DNA from: Laburnicola sp. R22_1
Taxonomy: Eukaryota > Ascomycota > Dothideomycetes > Pleosporales > Didymosphaeriaceae
Direction: 5' to 3'
Assembly: GCA_014281115.1 (NCBI GenBank)
Contig: JACONQ010000018.1
Span: 744,001 to 808,000 of the forward strand
Length of the DNA: 64,000 bases
The notes under the pieces are model-generated. The model was not told where the DNA came from, made no database searches, and was given only the letters and a program-made list of their open reading frames with translations. Positions 45,510 through 56,632 of this stretch are shown here, in pieces. Within the stretch, counting starts at the first letter, position 1. Every line of letters starts with the position of its first letter. A program made the translations under genes and the position numbers.

Positions 45510-47644
45510 ACATGTTGGTTCAGCACTTGGCGCGGTTCGGCAAATGGCGCACCCCAACCAAATCACGCAGTTTACAACACCTCGTTACTGAGCCATCCAC
45601 AATAGCTAGAATATTCTAATAATTCATTCAATTACTATATAAATTGCTGCGAAAAAGATGTACTACTGGAATTTCGCTGGAAGTTTGATGGTGCGGCCAC
45701 GGCGCGTTGTTGTTGTGGGTGCTGGATCATGCCCCATTTCATCACCCCTATCCCCCTACCCTCAGCAACCACCACACGTTGCTTTTTTTTCTGTTTGGCG
45801 CTGCGGCAGGCTTTAAGGCCTTCCTCTTTCCCTTTTGGGAAGTTTGTATAGCCTTTTCGGAGTTTTCTTTCTCCTAAATCCTCTGTTGTTGCTCAGCCTG
45901 TTTCTCCGCCGCAACCCTCTCCTTTTCCTCCCTTTTCTTAACCCTCAACCTTTCTCTCTCTTTCTTCTCCTGCAGGTTACGTAGCTTAGCTGAGGTTATT
46001 TCTGCCTTCTTACGCGCTTTTTCAAGTTCTACTTTCTCTTTCTCCTTATCTACAACGCTCTCGCGTACTCTAGCCTCCCTCAGCTTCCTCGGGGACCAGA
46101 AAACTGCACCACCGTGGTACTCCCTGCGTTGTTGCAGGTCTAGAGGCTTGCTCTTCTTCTGCTGCTTCTTCTTAACTTGTAGGGCCTTTGTCAGGCCTTG
46201 TACCTCAGCGTGGAGGATGTCATTTTGAACAGAGATGTGGTGGAGAGAACGCTTCAGCTTCTGCACCTCCCTACTGCCCTCCTCCCTCACAGTATTACGC
46301 ACGAGGGTCTCGATTTTGAGCCAATCCTTGCCGCTGAGTACAGAGGTACTGCTCTCTCTCGAATCCTGCTCCACTGGAGTTGATGGCCTGTATTTCTGAA
46401 GGATAACCTCAGCGTTACGGGGCCATATACTAGTGGCCTCAAAGGACTTTAGAATTGTTTTCTTCTTGAAGGAGATGGTCCAGGCTTCCTAGAAGAGAGG
46501 GAAGAAGTCTCCTTTCTTTACTGAGAGTAGCCCCTAGGCCTTGTGGAGATAGGTAGTGAGGGCTTTTGAGTAGGCTGATGAGAGAGGCTTAAAGAGTACT
46601 ACATCAAGGGGCTGCAGCGTGTGGGTACTGTGAGGGGGAATATCATAAGGAGAATCTAATTGTGGTCACAGTAGTTGATAAACTCTCTCGTTACGTGGGA
46701 CCCATAGCCATCCACAATTAGTAGTTGGTAGGATCAACGAGCTTTCGCTTTTGTGTACCAATTAAAGACCTGCTCGAGCCACGCAAGGCCTATATTGTTG
46801 TTGGTCCATCCATTAGGAGATATAGTAACGAATACCTCATGCTTCCCAGCCTCAATATCCTCTACCTAGGCCGATTGGAGAGCGTTATTAGCAGCTGCAA
46901 ATAGTAGCCCTAGTGGCAACGCAGTTCCATCAGCGCAGACGCAAGCTAGGATGGTCATCCACTCTCTGTTGCCATCTTAGAGGGCTGATTTCACTTCCCC
47001 GCGGTCCCACATAGCTTTGCTGAAGATCCTTTTGCTTCTTCCAATCACTCCTATAAGGAAGCCCTTCTTATCCATATTGTACATGTGACGAGGCTCTATA
47101 TTGTACTCCTCCATTTTCTCTAGCAGAAGTTGAAAGAATTGCTCGTATTTAGCCCCTAAATCAGCTTGGTGGCGCGCGCGATCCATTCTAGTAACCTAAT
47201 GGGGGTGATTTCGACGTTGTAACAGTTAATAAATCAGGTAACCCAGCTTTTTCCTACTAGTTGTTCGCCGTTGGTTTTTGCAATTAATGAAGCAAAATTC
47301 TGCAGCATCTCCCTTGTAGGTGGTAGACAACAGCCTATAAGCTTTTCTATATAGCTTATAAGCTCCAGTTCTTGTTAAGGGGTAAGTTTTCGCTGTTGGA
47401 GTTATTGCTCTTTTATCAGCACGTTTTTGCCCTAGTGTATCCTCCTCAACGTAGTGTCTGGTACACCATATTTTTTCGCTATTTTTCGATACGAGAATTC
47501 TTCTCCTGGTTCGCGCGATTCGATTTCTTCAATTGCCTTGTCAATTGGATCCATATTGGCTGAGTTATGGGTGGGTGAAGGATTGGGTGGAAAATGCGGG
47601 GGTGCGCCATTTGCCGAACCGCGCCAAGTGCTGAACCAACATGT
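45510..47644 (-). mobile_element. Pogo-type transposon B, nested in A1
   Basis: Inverted ends ACATGTTGGTTCAGCACTTG at 45510 and complement to 47644, flanked by TA (45508-45509, 47645-47646). Each end has two tandem 17-bp units (GGTTCAGCACTTGGCGC, GGTTCGGCAAATGGCGC). Length is 2135 bp. The uninterrupted target is seen in A2 at 52320-52340. Confidence 0.92.
45663..47554 (-). pseudogene. Element B transposase, frameshifted
   Basis: Start ATG at 47554-47552 (MDPIDKAIEEIESREPGEEF), HTH region to about 47300. Block 1 YNMDKKGFLIG lies near 47060 and block 2 LLIVDGYGSH near 46710. Block 3 (LQPLDVVLFKPL) is near 46600, but only after a frame change. A long Lys/Glu-rich C-terminal coiled coil (45874-46374) ends in a basic tail like that of C. 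Stops (for example after EVKSAL) and at least one frameshift make it inactive. The three catalytic Asp codons survive. Confidence 0.8.
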
Positions 47645-48061
47645 TATTAATGACCAAACGCAACGCCGAACTTCAAGCTGCTAATAAGGCCGCCACACGA
47701 CGTAAATCATATAAAAGAAAGCGATTGCAGCAAGAAGGAGTCCTTACAGTTGAAGAGGGCCAGCGACTGGCTACTCTAAAGGACTTTGGGGTGCGTAGTG
47801 ATGGCAAGAAGGCAAAGAAGAGGGTGCGCACTAATAGAGGCGAATCCGCTCAACAGCGCTGTGGACGCTGCGGCAAGCCTGGGCACAATAAAAAAACCTG
47901 TAGACAGCTTATAGAAGTAGATTCTGAATAGTTTAGCCTATTTAGACTATCGAAAATAGTTCATGTTGACTCTATACTATCGTGAATAGTATAGAACTTA
48001 GTGGGGTCTTGGCAAAGTGTCCGACTCGATGGAGTGTCCGACTCGAGTGCAAAGTACGTTA

Positions 48062-48764
48062 TAGCTTTTTTACTAGTAAAGCTATAATTTTAATTTTTAA
48101 TAGATTTATAGAGAAACTACTAGTACTAGTTTTTAATTATTTAATTTAATAATACCATTTTTATTACGTAATTAGTTAGTAATTACTAAGAAACTCTTTA
48201 CTTTACTAGTTATTATATATATTACGTAATATTTTTATGTAAAAATATAGTACTAATAATATATTATTTAAATTTTTAAAAAAGTTTTAATAAAAGCAAA
48301 GTAGTTAAAAAGTTATTAAAGTTTATACTTTGTAAAATAGTGTTCTTTACTAAGCCACTAATTTTCGCCTAATCTAATTTTTTAAATAATTATAAAACTA
48401 TATTTTTCTATTTTTAAAACTATAAAATCTAGAATTTAGAATTAGGTAGAAGTTCTATATAGCGTTAAATTAACTACCTAGGGATAGCATAACAAAGGCT
48501 TTTATCTTAAATAATATAATAAAAAAGCAGAGCCCCCTACTTAGTAATTAAAAAGAGCGTAAAAAGATAATTATAATAAAAGAAAGTTCTATATAATATA
48601 CTAGTAATTAGTACTATTATATTAACTAGTAATTACTATTTAGTAAGAGACTTTAATTATATACTTTAAAAAATCATTTTTAAAAAGCTTATTAAGCAGC
48701 TTACTAAGTGGCTTACTAAGCTTTTTTAAATTCTAGCTAATTAAAAAGCTTTATTTGCTAATTA
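48062..48764. other. AT-rich RIPped DNA between A1 and A2
   Basis: No gene. It contains an inverted partial copy of repeat family R (48465-48580, starting GTTAAATTAACTACCTAGG) and a run of GCTTACTAAG-type short repeats at 48690-48730. Confidence 0.6.
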
Positions 48765-50191
48765 ACGTACTCCACAACCGAGCGACTCACTTTTGCCAAG
48801 ACCCCACCAAAACGTACTACCATCAATAGTACAACGCGATGCCTCAACAACACAACGAACTACTAGCGTCAAACGAAGCTTGTATACAGCTTGCGATCCA
48901 GGCTATTAAACAAGACGCGTCACTTTCGCAAAGACGCGCTGCCGCCATCTATAACATCCCTTAAAAGACCCTCAGCCAACAACGCGCTGGAATCGCCTTC
49001 CGACGCAACTGCCCACCTAACACAATAAAGCTCACTGTAAGAGAGGAGAAGGCGATTATACAGCATGTACTCGACCTAGACTCGCAAGGATTCCCGCTAC
49101 AGCTTGCTGCTGTGGAGGATATGGCCAATTCTTTGCTAGCTGAGCGGCATTGCGACCCTGTGGGCCATAACTGGGCTCTAAACTTTGTTAAGCGCTAGCC
49201 AGAGCTTAAAGTCAAGTTTAATCGAAAGTACGACTATAAAAGAGCCCTCCAGGAGGATCCTAAGGTGATACAAGGCTGGTTCCGGCTTGTGGAGAACATA
49301 AAGGCTAAGTATAGTATCCTAGATAAGGACACCTACAATTTCGACAAGTCTGGCTTTATAATGGGCATAATATCGACTAGAGCGGTAGTCACAGGCTCTA
49401 AGCGTTAAGGACGGCCAAAGCAGGTGCAGTAGGGCAATAGGGAGTGGATAACAGTTATCCAAGGCATCAACGCGATAGGGTGGTGGATCCCACCCTTCAT
49501 TATCTTTAGGGGCAAGCACCACCTCTCCGCCTAGTATAAGGAGAAGGATCTACCTTATAATTGGGTTATTGCAGTCTCTAAGAACGGCTAGACAACAAAT
49601 AAGCTTGGTCTGCAATGGCTAAAGCACTTTAATGAGCATACAAAGAGGCGTACTACTAGTAGAGCACGTTTGCTTATTATTAATGGCTACAAAAGTTATA
49701 ACTCGCTCGAATTCTAGGATTACTGCAAAAAGAGTAATATTATTACTCTCTGTATGCCTTCACATTCGTCGCACCTCTTGCAGCCACTTGACGTGGGTTG
49801 TTTTGCGCCGTTAAAGAAGGCGTATGGGCGCCAAGCCGAGAATCTGATGCGCAACCACATCACGCACATGACCAAAATCGAGTTCCTACCTTGCTTTATT
49901 GCTGCTTTTAAGGCTTTAATTACTGAAAGTAATATTAAAGGAGGCTTTCGAGGTGCTGGCCTAGTGCCCCACGACCCAGAGGCTGTACTATCGCAGCTTG
50001 ACGTCCGCCTGCGTACGCCTCCAGAATGTACTATTCGCGATAGTACATGGGAGTCGTAAACTCCCCGAAATAGTACAGAACTTGGGTCACAATCAATGCT
50101 GGTTAAGCAGAGGATTTAAAGGCATGTGGATAGTTCCCCAACTTATATGGTTGAGGCGGTGGAAAAGCTCGTCAAAGGCGCCGAGCTAATA

Positions 50192-52316
50192 CCATGGGTG
50201 CGGGGTCAATGCGCGCCGAGCCTCAATGCGCGCTCAACACCAAACCAGCTCAGCTAAACTTGAAGCTGCAGAGCTCCCTACAATTGCTATTATTATAAGA
50301 ATTTCTGGTGATAAGGTCTATAAATCTTAATAATTAATTATAGCTATAAAAATCTACTCGGAGTTCTAATATTCCGGCCCCGGCGCGACTGAGGCTGTAG
50401 AGGCTGTGATGCAGCACCTGAGGCCTCAGCAGCATCTATAGCCTTATTAATAAGCCTTTTTTCCCTTATGCCCTGCTTAGGTAGCCTTAATGCCTTTTTG
50501 CTACCTTTCTTAGCTATTTTTATACAATTCTTGTAGTGTTGCTAAGCCCTGCGAGCCTGCTGCTTCTAGGCTCGCTCAGCTGCCTGATCCGCCTTTGCCT
50601 TCGCTCAAGCTGCCTGAGCCTCAGCCCTTGCAACGCGCTTCTCTTAGAGTAGTCTAGCCTTTAGCTGCTGGCTAGCCCTCTAAGCCTTAGCTGCCTTAGT
50701 TTTTTGGAGTACTAGCTGCTCTGCCTTAGCCTCTTTTTGCTGTAGACGATCACGTGCCTCCTGCACCTTCCTTAGGGACCAGAAAACAGCACCCCCTAAG
50801 TACTTAGTAGGCTGGTTATCCAGCAAAGGCTTGCCACGCTTCCTACGCCTCTTCTTATTGCCTAGTGCTGCTCTTAGTCCCTCATTTTCATGCTGTAGTA
50901 GCTGTTTTTGTACGGCAATTAAGTGCACTGTTTGGCTTAGCTTCTTTGCCTTATTACTATTCCCTATATCTACTGCAGCCTTTAGGAGCCGGTCGATTTT
51001 CCTCCAGTCAGACGCGCTGAGTACTGAGGTTGAGCTTTCTCTTAATTCCCGCTTAGGTAGGCTGGTCTTAGTGAATCTCTTGAGTATAACCTCTGGGTTG
51101 AGTGGTGATATGCCAGTAGCCTCAAAGGCCTTAATAATCAATGGCTTCCTGAACGAGCTACCCCAAGCCCTCCAGAATAGGCTAAAGAAGTCTCTTTTTG
51201 CGATTGACGATAGTCCCTGGCACCTGTGTAGGAAGGCTGAGAGCTTAGCTGAGTAGGCAGTGGAGAGAGGCTTAAACATAACAACGTCGAGCGGCTGTAG
51301 CGTATGCGTCGAATGAGGCGGAAATATAGCTAGGAGTATCCTATTCCGGTCACAGTAATTGATAAAATCCATAGTAAGGTGGGATCCATGGCCGTCAAGG
51401 ATAAGTAGTTGGTAGGAGCGTCCAGCTTTCTCCTTAGTACAGCGATCGAACACCTGCTTAAGCCACGCGAGGCCTATCTTGTTATTTGTCCAGCTAGAAG
51501 GCGATGAGGTGATAAAGGCTGAGTGTTCCTAAGGGTTAATTTCTTCAACCTAGCTTGATTGTAGGCTACCTGAGGCAGCCTGATAGATGAGGGCTGGATC
51601 TAGAGCCGATCCGTCGGCGCATATGCAGGCTAGGAGCGAAATCCACTCACGGCTACCATCCTGAATAGCCTGCCTCACCTCCTTGCTCTTGTACAGCTGC
51701 CTACTAAAGATCCGCTTTGAGCGAGTAGTAATGCCTAGTAGGATGCCTTTTTCGTCCATATTGTACGTGTGCTGAGGCTCGATATCGTATTGGCTAATTT
51801 TCTGCTGTAGTAGGTTGAAATATAGGCTGTACTTTGTCTCTGAGTCGGCTTTGTGGCGATTGCTGTCCATTCTAGCTGTCCATCTTGAAACTAGATCAAT
51901 GCTGTGTCGCTTGACGAACTGATTAACCCAGTACATGCTAACGCTCGTTTTGGCTATATAGGCTGCAAAGTTCTGGATCATTTGCCGTGTAGGTGGTAGG
52001 CCTCGCTGAGTGAGTTTTTTGATATAGCGTATAAGCTCCTGCTCCTGTTGAGGGCGAAGTTTTCGTTGGTTGATTCCCTCAGCTGTACGCGACTGCGTTA
52101 CAGCCTAGTGTCTCCGGGTGAGCGTAGAGCGTACAACGCTATGCTCCTTCGCGATTTTTGTATAGTTGATAGAGTCTCCAGGTTCTTGCGATTGTATCGC
52201 TTCAAGCGCAGCCTCAATTGACCCCATATTGGTAGCGATAGGTGGTGTTGAAGCTTGAGGTGTTTTCGTGTTGAGCGCGCATTGAGGCTTGGCGCGCATT
52301 GACCCCGCACCCATGG
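50192..52316 (-). mobile_element. Pogo-type transposon C, nested in A2
   Basis: Inverted ends CCATGGGTGCGGGGTCAATG at 50192 and complement to 52316, flanked by TA (50190-50191, 52317-52318). Two tandem 17-bp units with the core TCAATGCGCGC are in each end. Length is 2125 bp. A1 shows the unoccupied target (GATGATAGGGCATTC, 45487-45501). Confidence 0.92.
50344..52227 (-). pseudogene. Element C transposase, nearly intact DDE core
   Basis: Start ATG at 52227-52225 (MGSIEAALEAIQSQEPGDS), HTH region to about 51990. Block 1 YNMDEKGILLG lies near 51755, block 2 LLILDGHGSH near 51390, and block 3 THTLQPLDVVMFKPL near 51290. All three catalytic Asp are present, in one frame from 51981 to 50680. Only a few stops interrupt it: after TLTRRH, after GSLQSS, after EEINP and in the basic C-terminal part. 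It is related to the B transposase, with a similar Lys/Arg-rich coiled-coil end. It is the youngest-looking transposase here. Confidence 0.83.
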
Positions 52317-52747
52317 TAGGGCATTCTTTGGTGTTGATGACCAAACGCAACGCTGAACTTCAAGCTGCTAATGAGGCCGCCACGCGACGTAAATCGCACA
52401 AAAGAAAGCGATTGCAGCAAGAAGGAGCTCTTACAGCTGAAGAGGGCCAGCGGCTGGCTACTCTAAAGGACTTTGCGGCGCGCAGTGATGGCAAGAAGGC
52501 AAAGAAGAGGGCGCGCGTTGATGGAGGCGAGCCAACTCAACGGCGCTGTGGACGCTGCGGCGAGCCTGGGCACAATAGAACAACGTGTAAATAACCTGCA
52601 GAAGTAGATTTTGAATAGATTGGCCTATTTAGACTATTGATAATAGTTCGTATTGACTCTGTACTGTGGTGAATAGTACATGTTTTGGTGGGGTCTTGGC
52701 AAAAGTGAGTCGCTCGGTTGGGTGAGTCGCTCGGTTGTGGAGTACGT

Positions 52748-54295
52748 TAATTAGTATTATTTTAATAGTATAGGTGCTATAAGTGCTCTATATATCCTAG
52801 GTACCCTAGGTGCACTAGTAGTATAGGTGCGTATTCTTGCGCAATCTTATATATGTGTACACTAAGAAAAAAGTAGTATTATAGGTGTAGTTAGAGCGCT
52901 TTTAGTGCGTAGGTATGTGTAAAGCTGCCTAGGTTCTATAGGTGCGTATGCGCGCTTAAAAATTTTTCTAATATATTTAAAACTCTAATACCACCTTCTA
53001 TAAAATAGATAGTTTTCTTAATATCTATGCGCTAGCTAATAAATATAAAGCCTAGGGTCTCTAAGTAAGCGCTAGTAAACACTTTTCCCTAGGGCGTAAT
53101 TTAGTGTACTAGTAGTCTCTAGGTTAGATAAAGAATAGTTTTTTAGCGGATATTATTAATAAGCACTACTAGAGTTATATTAAAGATAAATATCTAATAG
53201 GTTAACAAATCTGCGCCTATCTTATTGCGTTAAGACGTCTTAATAAGCTTGTTTAGGAAGGTACTAAGCGTTTTAAGACGTTGGTAAGAAAGTGGCCTAA
53301 GCTCGCCTAGGATATATTAATTAAAGCTCTAGAGAACTATAAAGGAAGGCTATTTAGTTTATAAAGGTAATAACACGTTGCGTATCCTTGCAATTAGTTT
53401 TGTATATAATAAGATAGAGCGACACCTATATTATATTAAGTTCTTAAAGGATAAGGAATTAGAATATAATTACAGATAGTTTTATTTATTTATTTATATT
53501 TGTTTATAGTTAACCTAATCTTTTATAGATTATAAAACTTAATAGTAAGTATAACTAAGGTTTAATAGCTAAAGTATATAAAAAAAGGGCACAATTAGGA
53601 TTAACTATAGTAGAGAGCTAAAGTATAATATATATAATTAGTAAAGAGCTAATTATATAATAGCTGCAGAACAATTAAACTATAAGATAGTAACCTTAGA
53701 GTTACTATTTAACTATAGAGCTCTAAAGGGCGATAAAAATAGTAGAATTGCTATAGGCAATAAATAGCCCTTTATACTACTTAAGATCTATATCTTAGTA
53801 TCTTAATCTTATTCTTAATATAGGTCCTTCTATTATTACTACTACTAAGGTAGTTAGCTTTTATATAAGAATGCGCAATAGCTATAACTAACTTAGAAAG
53901 CTTTTTCTTAAATTATAGAAATACTGCAAGTAGAGGAGTAAAATTATTAGTAATAATAAGGATAATAAGCTTCTTAAGAAGCTCTAGCTACTATAGCTGC
54001 ACCTTTAGATCTTAAAGAATTAAGCTAGTAAGGATACCTATCTAAACTATAGTACTATCTCTTATAAGAATAAAAGGCATAAGTTATAAGGGAGGAAAGA
54101 TAAGAACTATATTAAAAAGTAATATAATGCTCTTAACGCTATTCTTATAAGGTAGCCCTATAGTCTTACTATTAGTAATAAGGCTATAATTAACTAAATT
54201 AATAAGTAGTAGGATAATAGGTAGATCTAGAACCTTAAAGACTTAAAGTAAAGACAACTTTAAATAATTAATATAATTGCTAACTTTAAACTGTG
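52748..54295. other. AT-rich RIPped DNA, no gene recognised
   Basis: Begins with GGTGC-rich short repeats (52770-52950). Between 53190 and 53340 and between 54060 and 54250 the plus strand has stop-poor stretches if TAG/TAA are read as Gln or Trp, but no family was recognised. Confidence 0.5.
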
Positions 54296-55772
54296 CACTG
54301 TGTAAAACTCAATAAAGTACTTAACGGGTCTGCATCGAAGACTAATCACAGACAGCATATTGAGCCACACTAGGTATTCAAATCATAGGGCTTATATCCA
54401 AAACCTACGTAAAAACCCGTAGCTTATTGGGACCTCGGCACCTGTAATCTTCAAACAGCTTTCTCTCCACCTTGGTAGAATATCACGTCAATGTTTTTAC
54501 TTACATGCAACATCCTTACACCGCCTTTGCTCCTACCAAAATTCTCAGAACCGCGCTTCACCCTTTTCAGTGACCTTTTTTACATGACTTGTACCGCCCT
54601 TTCTCCAAATTCTCCAAGAGCAGCCACTCTCTTACTAAACTCCGGCGCCATCCTCGCATGAAGCCATAGCAGACGCTTCAGCGGCAATCACTCTGGAATA
54701 ACAGCTTATATGAATTTCATAACTTGAGATTGCTCCACAAGAAGGAAATCTGGAAGATGATAAAACTCCGTGACTCATCTTGCGGACATTCCGATAGCTT
54801 AATGTGTCTCTCAATCGCTCAGGCGAAATAGAATAGGGAGAAAACTGGCTTGCGATAAAATTTGTGACTGGGTCAAGAAGTAGCCAATTCTGAGAGTGGA
54901 TGTCCTTCTTGTAGCCCCTTTATAAGACTCCCACTGGAAGCTCTGGTCAATGGTACTAGGCTATTGTGTTACACTTGCGTGTGTGCCTCTCAATCATGTG
55001 CATGAGTGTCTGATTCGGTAGGAGATATAGAGATATAGATTAAGACATGAAGAGCTTGTCGGAAGACTCAGAAAGAGCGTCATTTTTCAATAGGTACCCA
55101 TATGGCCTTGTTGTGGCGCACGAACATCAGCCTTAGAGCACGAGTTTCTTTATACTTTGTCAACATTTCTAGTTGAACGCCAAGTGTCAGGTTACTATAA
55201 ATCATGATTATCTTGCCTCTGTTTCGTTTACAAATCATGTATGACATCAATGTAAGCTTAGAGTGAACTTTGGAAGAGAACTCATCTCCTCTGGGAATAG
55301 TATGTATAGGATACTTCAAGAAGACCGTTGAATTTGTAAAGACAATTAGCTCGTCTCATAGGCATGCAAGCGTAGCAACGACTATAAGGGAGCAATCAGG
55401 TAGGCCTATATATGTAAAGACTATGCACGGGTAGAAAGCGAAAAATATAGTACCACTAGGTTATGAGTCCAGTTCCTACGGTCAGAGAACTGAGGATGTA
55501 TAATCCAAACGAAGCCTCGGACGATGTTCAAAGATCACAAATATGAGCCGATTGATATATAGTCAGCCAAAGTAGTAATATTTACCGATTGGCGAACAGT
55601 CCACATACATCTAGCTACGCTTTCAAACCACTCTTTCCCCGAAACGCTCCCCTTTCAACGATTACCCGCCAATGACGTTCAAAGGTCGCCCTTCTCTATA
55701 TGAACCAGCCCCCGCACCCTCGACTTCGACTTCGACTCGAATCAACGCCTACCTTCTACCTATTCCGACAAA
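54296..55772. other. Balanced-composition DNA without a supported gene
   Basis: Composition returns to normal at about 54290, but no convincing gene is visible for 1.4 kb. The best frame is 55080-55319 on the minus strand (79 codons, including GVQLEMLTKYKETRALRLMF), with no recognised family. It may be a fragment of a decayed gene. Confidence 0.45.
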
Positions 55773-56632
55773 ATGACGCAAGATCAACAACCGTCAGCTA
55801 CAAAGTGAGTTCACAAGGAACCCGCAGCCCTATATATTTATCAACGTGTCGCTCTAGCCTCTTCAATAATCCCACCCTTTCCGACGTCAAGCTGAAGCAA
55901 ATCAGTCTTGATGGACAAGTCCGCGAGTACTACGCGCACAAAGCGATTCTGTGCAAAGAGTCTGCGTACTTTATGAATGCCTTCACCGGAAACTTCCAGG
56001 TGTGTGTGTTTATTAAACAGTAGAATGATACAAAGCAAAACTCCAAGCTAACCCTCCACCAGGAATCATCCGCCGACACCATGGAGCTAAAAGAAGATGA
56101 CCCCGACTGCTTCGAGCTCGCCCTCAAATACCTCTACACCGACACCTACCCCAAAGACGCAATCATGCACCTAGCCTCGATAGACAAAACCAAACGCGTC
56201 ACCCTCCCCCTAGGCATATACGTAATCGCCGACAAATACAGCTTCGTCCGCCTCCATGACCCCTCAAAGGACGACGCGAAAGAGGCGCTGGCGCTCGGAC
56301 AAGAGATGCTTGAAGCCGCCATCCGGTACTACTACGACACGTGCATGCGTAGCGACGGGCCGATGGGAAACATCATCCTGGACACGATGTTCGATGCGCA
56401 GACGAGCTTTACAACTACCGAGCGCTTCGTCCAGCTTATCCGGGAGATTCCTGAGTTTGGGGCTGCGGTCGCGTTGGAGCAGTTGAATCGGGGCTTCGTT
56501 GGTATCCGCAGGATTCTTCACGGGGAATGTCAGGTCTGCGACGAGAAAATGTTTCGCAATGAGACGCTGAATGGGCTGCTGCCTCCGCAGTATGTGCTCA
56601 GGTGCCTTCGTTGCAGGGCTGATCTCTCTTAA
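55773..56632 (+). CDS. BTB/POZ domain protein, 247 aa
   Basis: Three exons: 55773-55804, 55858-55999 and 56063-56632. Introns are 53 bp (GTGAGT..CTCTAG) and 63 bp (GTGTGT..CACCAG). The BTB core is clear: LFNNPTLSDVKLKQI, then YYAHKAILCKESAYFMNAFT and ESSADTMELKEDDPDCFELA with ALKYLYT (roughly residues 12-90). A helical C-terminal part follows, ending with a Cys pattern (CQVCDE..LRCLRC) that resembles a short zinc-binding tail. Fungal proteins of this type are usually adaptors or unknown. The ATG at 55773 is preferred to 55700 because it gives a spliced first exon joining the BTB frame. The antisense frame 56264-56776 is a shadow. Confidence 0.85.

Larger units (their letters stand above)
44142..47931 (+). 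pseudogene. A1 transposase (pogo DDE_1) with zinc knuckle, split by B
   Basis: The coding sequence runs 44142-45507 and resumes at 47647-47931. The start is ATA where sister A2 has ATG. Order: HTH region (44142-44420); catalytic block 1 with NFDEAGF (about 44640); block 2, where LLILNSH has Asn for the catalytic Asp (about 44980); and block 3, where LLQPLNMGCFAPLK has Asn for Asp (about 45090). The C-terminal CCHC zinc knuckle CGRCGKPGHNKKTC lies at 47869-47910. Several TAG/TAA stops remain. Both Asp-to-Asn changes are G-to-A and fit RIP. The open frame 44973-45353 is part of this gene. Confidence 0.85.
44052..48059 (+). mobile_element. Pogo-type transposon A1, carrying nested element B
   Basis: Inverted ends start ACGTACTTTGCACTCGAGTC at 44052 and close at 48059, flanked by TA (44050-44051, 48060-48061). 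Each end has two tandem copies of a 17-bp unit (CGAGTCGGACACT core), followed by TTGCCAAGACCCCAC. Without B the element is about 1871 bp. It is far less RIPped than P1/P2. A2 (48765-52747) is its sister. Confidence 0.92.
48839..52594 (+). pseudogene. A2 transposase (pogo DDE_1) with zinc knuckle, split by C
   Basis: The ATG is at 48839 (MPQQHNELLASNEACIQLAI). The coding sequence runs to 50189 and resumes at 52319, with the stop at 52592-52594. Blocks: NFDKSGFIMG near 49340; LLIINGYKSY near 49680, with Asn for the catalytic Asp; LLQPLDVGCFAPLK near 49785, intact. The zinc knuckle CGRCGEPGHNRTTC is near 52550. Stops include the TAA after YNIP and a TAA after GSKR. It is the best-preserved member of the family but still broken. 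Confidence 0.85.
48765..52747 (+). mobile_element. Pogo-type transposon A2, carrying nested element C
   Basis: Inverted ends start ACGTACTCCACAACCGAGCG (48765) and close at 52747, flanked by TA (48763-48764, 52748-52749). The right end has two 17-bp units (CCAACCGAGCGACTCAC), while the left end has lost exactly one. The inner end TTGCCAAGACCCCACC is shared with A1, but the 17-bp unit is different. Without C the element is 1856 bp. Confidence 0.92.
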
